From Xanthomonas hortorum (GTDB lineage Bacteria; Pseudomonadota; Gammaproteobacteria; Xanthomonadales; Xanthomonadaceae), in NCBI RefSeq assembly GCF_024339125.1, contig NZ_CP101417.1:4041001-4105000 (forward strand): 64,000 bases of DNA, written 5' to 3'. The translations under genes and the position numbers were made by a program. Positions 54,933 to 62,001 of the stretch are shown here, piece by piece. Under the pieces are notes generated by a model that worked only from the letters and a program-made list of their open reading frames with translations, was not told the DNA's origin and did not search any database. Position 1 is the first letter of the stretch. Each line of letters begins with the position of its first letter.

Positions 54933-56003
54933 ATGCCGAACAAAATCTCCGGCTCAATTGCACCATCGGCCAGCAGCGACGCGATGAAGAGTGCCGACTG
55001 CGCTGAGAATATTAAAGAGGAAGTTGTATCAAAACACGTTCATCAAGCGGTTCCCGCAGAACTCGCCGATCTACCAAGCCGGCAACCACCTCGGTCAAAA
55101 ACAGCACTTTATCAGGTAATCCAGAAATTCAGAGACCCTTTGCCTCTCCCGCCACCACCCACGTCACATCCTGTTCTAGCTTACGACAGGGATCTAGGAT
55201 CATCCGATAATTTTCGCTCTTCGGATGAATTTGACCTCCCCGAAAGTCTCAATCCGACTGGTTGGAAAAACCTGCACGTTTCAGGTAGCGGCAGTATAGC
55301 GTCCATTGGACAGATTACTAGGTTGAGGCCGTCCAAGGAGCGCCCAGTGGTCGTTCTGGATGCTCGCGAAGAGTCGCATGCCATTGTCGGCGGTTATCCG
55401 GGTACTTGGCGTACACCAAACAACTGGGGCAATGCTGGCAAATCACGTGACGAAGCCTTGGCAGACGAGCAACAGAGGATTCAAGCGCTTAAATCGCAAG
55501 AGACGGTACATATCTTCCATCGCAAAGATGTCAAGAGCGAAGCCCGCAACCCACGCGGAGCGACGTTAAGTAAGCCACTGATTTTTAGCGAAGAAGAGCT
55601 TGTGAGAGCTGCGGGCGCCAAATATGTACGTTTAACAGTGACAGATCATCTTTCACCACGGGCGGACGATATTGATGCGTTTATTGCAATGGAGCGGGAG
55701 ATGGCCCATGATGAGAGACTGCATGTACATTGTGGTATGGGCCTAGGCCGTACGACAATATTTATTGTCATGCATGACATACTAAGAAATGCTGCAATGT
55801 TATCGTTTGATGATATCATCGAACGGCAACGTAAATTTAATCCAGGGCGAAGCTTGGATAATAATAAAGACGTTTCTGACAAGGGGCGCTCAGAATTTCG
55901 TAATGAACGGTCAGAGTTCCTTCCTCTATTCTACGAGTACGCCAAGCAAAATCCAAAGGGCCAGCCATTGTTATGGTCCGAATGGCTCGACCACAATGCA
56001 TAA
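54933..56003 (+). CDS. xopH: Type III effector XopH (AvrBs1.1), phytase/phosphatase fold
   Basis: XopH is a type III effector related to cysteine-phosphatase-like phytases, and I recall it as a phytate-degrading enzyme acting in the plant cell. The 356 residues have a disordered Ser-rich leader and proline-rich segment (RDPLPLPPPPTSHPV). The P-loop HVHCGMGLGRTTIF has catalytic Cys267 and Arg273, and VVLDAREESHAIVGGYPGTW fits the same fold. The start ATG at 54933 is preceded by a TAGGCGCC stretch and a weak GGAG further up. It is 90 bases upstream of avrBs1 on the same strand. Base composition is clearly A/T-richer than the core genes. Confidence 0.93.
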   Translation: MPNKISGSIAPSASSDAMKSADCAENIKEEVVSKHVHQAVPAELADLPSRQPPRSKTALYQVIQKFRDPLPLPPPPTSHPVLAYDRDLGSSDNFRSSDEFDLPESLNPTGWKNLHVSGSGSIASIGQITRLRPSKERPVVVLDAREESHAIVGGYPGTWRTPNNWGNAGKSRDEALADEQQRIQALKSQETVHIFHRKDVKSEARNPRGATLSKPLIFSEEELVRAAGAKYVRLTVTDHLSPRADDIDAFIAMEREMAHDERLHVHCGMGLGRTTIFIVMHDILRNAAMLSFDDIIERQRKFNPGRSLDNNKDVSDKGRSEFRNERSEFLPLFYEYAKQNPKGQPLLWSEWLDHNA

Positions 56004-56093
56004 ATCGCAAGTACATTTTCGGCTATGACGGACTTGTGCTCGATGCGCTGGCGGCTTTCTCGATAAATATCAATTAATATAAATATCGAACTA

Positions 56094-57431
56094 ATGTCCG
56101 ACATGAAAGTTAATTTCTCTTCAAAAATAATAGATTCAACACCCAGTGAAGAGGAGGTCGCCACTCAGCAAGATAGTTATACGAAATCTGGACTGGTGGC
56201 GCCATCGCTCGATTCACAAGCCTTGAAAAAAGCACCTAGAAAAAGAGTAATAAAAGAAAATATAGCTGCTTTGCACACCTCATCGTTAGAGCGAGTTCAT
56301 CAAAAGAAGGTATTAGTTCAGAATTTAGCGCAGTTGCAGAGAGGGTTGGCTAAGATAAATGGTAGAGTCGAACTCGAAGAGCTAATTGATGGATTTTCAG
56401 TCAAGGAATTGCTAATAAAAAGAAATCCAAAGATTGCTGAAGAGTATGGAGAAGGAAATCCTTTAATGATTCGATCTCTAAGATTTTCAAACCCCCAAGA
56501 GGTGACTAGTAAGCTTGGGGCGGAAGGAAAAACGCCAGCCAAAAGAGAGGTTGATACGATTTGCAATAAATCCACGCTGCATGACATTGTCATGACGCCC
56601 GCCTCCCTTGTAAAAAAGGAAGTGCGGATGAACCTGATATCTGAAGTCCCAAGGGCGAAGGATAAACAAAAATACAGAGGTCTTCCTTCAGTCGTATATG
56701 GCCAAAGCAGCCGCCGTAGTGAATCAGACTATCTAACGTCTCGAAATGGTTTCGGCGACGTGCACTCTTTCAAATCCAATAACGCATTTAATTCCGACTA
56801 CGAAAAAATATGTGGGTCGCTTAGCCATGCCGAAAAGCTGGGGTTAATTGAAAGGAATCTTACTCCCTTTATAAGGCATGATCCAGATAGAATCTCCACC
56901 GACTTTGTTCACTCTATTGAAGAATTGGCTGAACACCAGATGCTATTGCAATCAAGAAAACCTGCCAGTGCTTTGCGGCATAATGAATATTGCACCAAGC
57001 TTGAACTGTGGGATGCTAAAGCTATAGCAGTTGGTGAATCTCGTGCCTTGGCGGTCGCTACCCTGATTGAATTTAATTTGGAGATGTTGTCGATAGCACA
57101 AGAGATAGATGATGATGGGCACAAGAGTAAAATGGTCGCCGATTTTATCGAGCGCCAACTATCATGGCTTGGCCCACAAACCGCACTTGACAGCAAGTCA
57201 ACGCTTGAAAGGGTTTCAGCGGTGACCATACAAGAAAGGGAATTTATTGCTAATGAGATTAGCCGATCGTTGCGTCAAGGTGTTTCACTTTGCACTTACG
57301 ATAAAGATGAAGCAGGAAGTCATATCCGTGAAATGAGTTTGTTGGATTTTAGGGTTGAAGAAATCATAGAGGGGATAAGTATTTTTATTTCCTCCAAGCT
57401 TTTACATGTTACAAATGCAGGAGAAGCGTAA
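56094..57431 (+). CDS. avrBs1: Type III effector AvrBs1
   Basis: The 445-residue product has the length I recall for AvrBs1, the avirulence protein recognised by pepper Bs1 and related to Pseudomonas AvrA. It begins MSDMKVNFSSKIIDSTPSEE. It contains RVHQKKVLVQNLAQLQRGLA, SRNGFGDVHSFKSN and ELAEHQMLLQSRKPASALRH and ends SSKLLHVTNAGEA. The gene is intact and A/T-rich like xopH. An IR-B element begins 57 bases after the stop. AvrBs1 is delivered by the Hrp type III system, and no hrp gene is in the window. Confidence 0.95.
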   Translation: MSDMKVNFSSKIIDSTPSEEEVATQQDSYTKSGLVAPSLDSQALKKAPRKRVIKENIAALHTSSLERVHQKKVLVQNLAQLQRGLAKINGRVELEELIDGFSVKELLIKRNPKIAEEYGEGNPLMIRSLRFSNPQEVTSKLGAEGKTPAKREVDTICNKSTLHDIVMTPASLVKKEVRMNLISEVPRAKDKQKYRGLPSVVYGQSSRRSESDYLTSRNGFGDVHSFKSNNAFNSDYEKICGSLSHAEKLGLIERNLTPFIRHDPDRISTDFVHSIEELAEHQMLLQSRKPASALRHNEYCTKLELWDAKAIAVGESRALAVATLIEFNLEMLSIAQEIDDDGHKSKMVADFIERQLSWLGPQTALDSKSTLERVSAVTIQEREFIANEISRSLRQGVSLCTYDKDEAGSHIREMSLLDFRVEEIIEGISIFISSKLLHVTNAGEA

Positions 57432-57487
57432 GAGAAGAAGTATCCGCCACAATCGAAGCGGCGGACCGACGTCCTTACGCCCTTCTG

Positions 57488-57578
57488 GAGGGTCGGCAGG
57501 GATTCGTGTAAAAGACCTTTGCTGAGAGCCAGTTAGCTCACTTTTGGCTGTTTTTTAAACGAATCCCTGCCGACCCTC
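57488..57578. mobile_element. IR-B element (91 bp MITE-like) ending the avirulence cassette
   Basis: Both ends are nearly perfect inverted repeats: GAGGGTCGGCAGGGATTCGT and ACGAATCCCTGCCGACCCTC. The core in reverse orientation matches the copies at 1457 and 2018. No matching 5 bp duplication flanks it (TTCTG, AACAT). With the IR-C repeat at 54568 it brackets xopH-avrBs1. Confidence 0.88.
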
Positions 57579-57669
57579 AACATGGCGCCAGTTTCGCACC
57601 AGCCCACTCCGGCGGCCATGGGAAATCGGTACTGGCCCATCGCCCCCCGTTGTGTCTGAGGTATTCGCC

Positions 57670-58593
57670 TCAACGGAAATACGGATAGTCCCTGCGCACC
57701 CGCTCCTCCACCGTCACGGCGAGCGGATGCGACGCACACTCGGTCAGGTTGCGCAGGATAGCCCAGGGCGTGTCAATCAGCAGATGGTCGGTGTCGAAAT
57801 GCGGCAGGCCGTCGCGCTGGCGCAGTGCCTGCACGGCGAGCAGTTCGGCTGGGTAGACGCGATCGATGTCCTTCTCAAACTCGTAGGTGTTGCGCTCGGT
57901 GCCATCCTTGCTGCGGGCGATGTGCCAGTCGGCCGCGACCTGCATGGCCGCCTGGAAAGCCGCTGCGTCGGTGCTGCGCCAGTGTTCGAGCACGGCCTGG
58001 TATTCGGGGATCAGCGGGTGCACAGGCTGGTAATGGGTCGAAATGCCGAAAGCCTGTGCGAACAGGAAAATCAGGAAGGCGTCGTTAGTGCCTTTACCCC
58101 ACCCCTCGCGACGCCACTCATCGGGCTTCAGGGCCTGGTCCTTTTGCGCGACCTGGACCAGGAAGCGGGCACCAGCCTCGGTGGCCTCCCACTGCGAGAG
58201 CATTGCGGTGGCAGCCACCTTCATGCTGGTCCAGAACGGTAGCAGCGGCTGCCTCTCAGTGGTCCAGGCCAGGGTCACGGCGGCCTCGAAACGAAATGCG
58301 ATTGAGCGCATCGCCACCGCCCAGCACAGCGGCTGGGCGAGTTCGTCCAAGCGGCCCTGGCCGCTGAGGGCGCAGGCTTGGACCGCATACACATGGCCAG
58401 CCCAAGTTAGTTCCATCCAAAGTTTGCCCGACACGGGGCCGGATGCCGCAAGATAGTTCTCTATGTTGTCGAAATATCGCTGTGGTTCATTGTCCCGGCT
58501 GGCGTGCTCGATCCAGCGATCACACCGCTTGAAGGTCTTCTTCAACGAAGGATGCCACGTGGGCAGGTGTTGGTCGCTCTTGTCTTTTGCCAT
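57670..58593 (-). CDS. DUF1911/PoNi-like immunity protein
   Basis: The 307-residue helical protein reads HPSLKKTFKRCDRWIEHASR, LWMELTWAGHVYAVQACALS, VAMRSIAFRFEAAVTLAW and, at its end, EFEKDIDRVYPAELLAVQAL and LLIDTPWAILRN. This resembles DUF1910/DUF1911 proteins that serve as immunity partners of PoNe-type nuclease toxins. No PoNe toxin or secretion gene is seen here, so it would be an orphan immunity gene. The ATG at 58593 (GAGGATGAGTTG upstream) is chosen over 58635. Confidence 0.65.
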   Translation of the reverse strand: MAKDKSDQHLPTWHPSLKKTFKRCDRWIEHASRDNEPQRYFDNIENYLAASGPVSGKLWMELTWAGHVYAVQACALSGQGRLDELAQPLCWAVAMRSIAFRFEAAVTLAWTTERQPLLPFWTSMKVAATAMLSQWEATEAGARFLVQVAQKDQALKPDEWRREGWGKGTNDAFLIFLFAQAFGISTHYQPVHPLIPEYQAVLEHWRSTDAAAFQAAMQVAADWHIARSKDGTERNTYEFEKDIDRVYPAELLAVQALRQRDGLPHFDTDHLLIDTPWAILRNLTECASHPLAVTVEERVRRDYPYFR

Positions 58594-58721
58594 CAACTCA
58601 TCCTCGGGCCGCGCTGAGCTAGCGTGCCGGATCATCTCCGCGATGGAGTCTTTACTGCTGATTGATCTACTTTGAGGCCCAACGAAGCATCAGGTTGCGT
58701 ACGCGCCCTGTGGAAATACCT

Positions 58722-59903
58722 TTACTGTTTGACCAGCGCAGCCCGGGCCGGATCATAGATGTAGTCGGTGATGGATCCATCCTGGATGCGCTTTACAGCC
58801 TCATCAATGACAGGCAAAGGCACGAGAAACCACTCACGTGGGCGGACATTATCGCCAAAGCGATCTTGGAGTTTCAGATCCAAGCGCGCCGATTGGAAAA
58901 TGCGGTGAAAGAGATTTTCCAAACGGACGTGATTGAGATTGGAAAGCTTATAGGTAGCCACCACTTCTACCTTGGCTAGCATATAAGTCGGATCCTTTTG
59001 AGCATTGGCGATGCGCGCTTCGACGCTCCCGCCTGTGATGCCGATTTTATGGATCAACTCACGATGTGCGACCACGAATGGATTGTTAGACAGGCTACGC
59101 ACCACATAGATGGTGCCGTTAACGATATCTTTCAGCTCCAACGTATCGCCAAAGAGAGGACCAGCGTCGTCATCTGTGATGCGTCGACCCGTGTCGTCCT
59201 TGTAGAGGGCTCGTTGCAATGAGCGTTGCAGCAGATTGCTCTCAGTGCCGTTTGAGTAGATGACGCGCAGCCTAGCATCGGCTTCGCCATTGGGGGCGCG
59301 GATAGTTTCCCCTACTTCGACGACATAGGCCATCTGGCCGCCCAGGATGAAGAAGTTTCCTTCGGCCACGCTCGCATCCCGGCCAAACCGCAGCGTCTTG
59401 CGAAGGCCTGTCTTAATATCCCTTTCCACTCGCTCAAATAGAGGCTGGAACCGATCGAAATCGACACATGCGGTCCGGTTTGCCACATCCTCAGCAGCTT
59501 TACGCTCTTCGAAAGATCGGACATGACGCAGATTGGTGATGTCGTCCTCACCGGATCCAAGGCCAAGTTCAGCCAGCAGCGCCGCATCATCTAAGTCATC
59601 GGCAGCATCAGGCGCGGCGCGGCTGGGTGGCGCCGATAGCAGGCCTTGGGAATCTAGTGGCATAAGCAACGCGTGGGCGCTGGTCAGAGCCCTCAATCGA
59701 TCCAGCCGAACGGCGTAAAGGCGCTCGAAAATGTCGCGGTCTTCGCCGTGTTGGGGAGCTCGCCCATGCTCTTGGACGAACCGGAGAATGTCTTCAAACC
59801 CTGCCAGGAGGCGTTCCTCCTGTGGGGTGTGGCTACTGGCCTTGATCGGTGTCGCTTCAAGGCCCAGTTCTTCCAGCAGGTCCTCGCCTTCCCGATCAGC
59901 CAT
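58722..59903 (-). CDS. GIY-YIG nuclease family protein
   Basis: From the ATG at 59903 the 393-residue protein has a long helical N-terminal region with two short acidic repeats (EDLLEELGLE and DAALLAELGLGSGED). The C-terminal GIY-YIG nuclease of the T5orf172/MUG113 type follows: GTIYVVRSLSNNPFV, ELIHKIGITGGSVEARIANA, Arg in HVRLENLFHRIFQSARLDL and PREWFLVPLPVIDEAVKRI. It is the likely cleavage module of the operon. Its start overlaps the helicase stop by 8 bases. Translation from an upstream start at 60188 is unlikely because it lies inside the helicase gene. Confidence 0.85.
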   Translation of the reverse strand: MADREGEDLLEELGLEATPIKASSHTPQEERLLAGFEDILRFVQEHGRAPQHGEDRDIFERLYAVRLDRLRALTSAHALLMPLDSQGLLSAPPSRAAPDAADDLDDAALLAELGLGSGEDDITNLRHVRSFEERKAAEDVANRTACVDFDRFQPLFERVERDIKTGLRKTLRFGRDASVAEGNFFILGGQMAYVVEVGETIRAPNGEADARLRVIYSNGTESNLLQRSLQRALYKDDTGRRITDDDAGPLFGDTLELKDIVNGTIYVVRSLSNNPFVVAHRELIHKIGITGGSVEARIANAQKDPTYMLAKVEVVATYKLSNLNHVRLENLFHRIFQSARLDLKLQDRFGDNVRPREWFLVPLPVIDEAVKRIQDGSITDYIYDPARAALVKQ

Positions 59904-62001
59904 TGCCGCCTCCCTGGGCTGCTGCTGCCTTTTGCTGAGCGATGTGGCGTTGCAACGAGGCCACGCCTTCGGCCATGCGACGCTCCCAAGGATCTGCCGA
60001 GCCGATTTCAGGCAAGCGCCCCCGCTCGTTCTTGAAGGCAACGGCGCGCTTGGCCAAGTCCTTAGCTTCCTCGTAGGAGATAGCCAGGCGCTTTGCTGCA
60101 ATAGCGGATTGAACTTGACGAAGCACACGTTCGTCCATGGCCTTGGCCAGGACGGCGTAGGCGGCGTCGAACGGATTGATCCGATCAATCAGGTCGATAT
60201 CAAGGTCTTTAACATTGACAAATTTCCGGACACCCTCGATCAAGGACATGTTTGGCGACTCTCCCTTCGCATCAACTTGGGCTATCACCTGCTTGGCTTG
60301 CTGGGTAATGTTCAGAACCGCAATAGCGTGCTGGCGCACAGCCTCGTGATCTTCCTCACTCAGGTCCGGGTAGCGATCTCGAACGATCTTCGCCATCTGG
60401 ACTTGGGTGATTTCCTCAGGCAGCGTATTTTCCTTGTCGAACAACCCTCGTTCCAAGGTCGGCTTGTCCTGAATGAAACCAGTAATGACCTCATTGATAT
60501 CCTCTTTGCAGATACGCGCTGCCTCAGGAGACTTGGGTTGCGCGAGGCCGTTGATTTCAACGTGGACTTCTCCGGTCGCGGCGTTTACGCCTACATTGGC
60601 GTTGCCTTCCTGGTAGCCCTCATCACCGTAGTCAAACCCCTCTTTCTCGCCTGCATTCTTGGGCGTGAACTCAAACCGCGGCGCCAGCACTTGCTCCATC
60701 AGCAGGCTTGCAGCGATGGCTTTAAGCGTGTCATTCACGGCATCGACCACTATCTCCGAGTCTGCGGCCGGCTCAGCAATGAGGTTAGTGAAGCGGGAGC
60801 GCCCCTTACCTGGTGCATCGCGAGTGGCTCGACCAATGATCTGGACGATCTCAGTCAGGCTACTGCGGTAGCCAATGGTCAGAGCGTGCTCACACCAAAT
60901 CCAGTCGAACCCTTCCTTGGCCATCCCAAGGGCAATGATGATGTCGACGTTGTCGCGGTTGTCCTTCTGAGCCGGATCCTTCAAGGCCGTAAGGATCTTG
61001 GAGCGACGGGCCGCGTCGCTGTCGTCCACCAAGTCAGCCACCCTGATGATCCGCCCACCCTCGATTTCAATCAGGTGAAAGCCCGTTGCTTCATCGCGTC
61101 CCTTCCAATCGCCCAGCGAGGCGAGGATTTCGTCAACCTCTTTGTGCTTGTCCTTCAAAGATTCGCGGGCATTGACATTGGGGATATGGATGATCGTCTT
61201 CAAAGACGGATCCAGAACCTTCATGATCGCGTCTAGGTAGCGACCGGTATAGAAGAAATACCCGATGTCCAGGCTTTTGAGGTAGGTATAGCCGTTTAGC
61301 TGCTCGTAGTAGGTATAGGAGACCGACTCGAACTTGCCCTCATCTTCCGGCGAAAGAACCGCGACCGCATCCCCACGGAAATACGAACCCGTCATCGCAA
61401 CCACATGGACCTGTCCACGGCCAATGAGTTGTCCGAGCTGCGTGCCTAGCTTGTTGTCCGGGTTGCTACTGACATGGTGGAATTCATCAATGGCGATAAG
61501 GCGTCCGTCAAAGGCTTCGATACCGAATTCATCCACGGCGAAACGGAAGGTGGCATGAGTGCACACCAGAACCGGATCTTCGCTGGCCAGGAAAGCACCT
61601 ACTGCCTTCACTTTGGACGGGGCTACCTTTCCGTTGTCCTCACCTGGCGCATTGCAAAGGTTCCACTGAGGCCTAACCATCCAGTCCGCCCAAAAGCCCT
61701 GCTCAGACAATTTCTCGTCGGCAAAGCTGCCACCGATGGAACGTTCGGGCACTACGATGATGGCCTGCTTTAAGCCCTGGTTCTTGATCTTGTCCAAGGC
61801 AATGAACATTAAGGCTCGGGACTTACCGGAGGCCGGGGGCGACTTGATCAGCAGGTGTTGCTCGCCTCGCTTGGCATAGGCCTTCTCCTGCATCGGACGC
61901 ATGCCCAGAGCATTGATCTTGCTGGAAGCACCCGTCTGTGCCGTCGCGATGGACACTGACGGGACGGTGTATTTGTTGGTCGGATTGCCTTCCATGCTCA
62001 T
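59896..62001 (-). CDS. DEAD/DEAH-box (SF2) helicase of a methylase-linked system
   Basis: The 701-residue helicase has Walker A in LLIKSPPASGKSRALMFIA, motif II as AIDEFHHVSSNPD (DEFH), motif III TGSYFRGDA and motif VI as QIIGRATRDAPGKGRSRF. The remaining half is helical with an Ala/Gln-rich end. Helicases of this kind translocate DNA in restriction systems. It overlaps the methyltransferase gene by 4 bases (ATGA) and the nuclease gene by 8, so the three are tightly coupled. Confidence 0.88.
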   Translation of the reverse strand: MSMEGNPTNKYTVPSVSIATAQTGASSKINALGMRPMQEKAYAKRGEQHLLIKSPPASGKSRALMFIALDKIKNQGLKQAIIVVPERSIGGSFADEKLSEQGFWADWMVRPQWNLCNAPGEDNGKVAPSKVKAVGAFLASEDPVLVCTHATFRFAVDEFGIEAFDGRLIAIDEFHHVSSNPDNKLGTQLGQLIGRGQVHVVAMTGSYFRGDAVAVLSPEDEGKFESVSYTYYEQLNGYTYLKSLDIGYFFYTGRYLDAIMKVLDPSLKTIIHIPNVNARESLKDKHKEVDEILASLGDWKGRDEATGFHLIEIEGGRIIRVADLVDDSDAARRSKILTALKDPAQKDNRDNVDIIIALGMAKEGFDWIWCEHALTIGYRSSLTEIVQIIGRATRDAPGKGRSRFTNLIAEPAADSEIVVDAVNDTLKAIAASLLMEQVLAPRFEFTPKNAGEKEGFDYGDEGYQEGNANVGVNAATGEVHVEINGLAQPKSPEAARICKEDINEVITGFIQDKPTLERGLFDKENTLPEEITQVQMAKIVRDRYPDLSEEDHEAVRQHAIAVLNITQQAKQVIAQVDAKGESPNMSLIEGVRKFVNVKDLDIDLIDRINPFDAAYAVLAKAMDERVLRQVQSAIAAKRLAISYEEAKDLAKRAVAFKNERGRLPEIGSADPWERRMAEGVASLQRHIAQQKAAAAQGGGNG

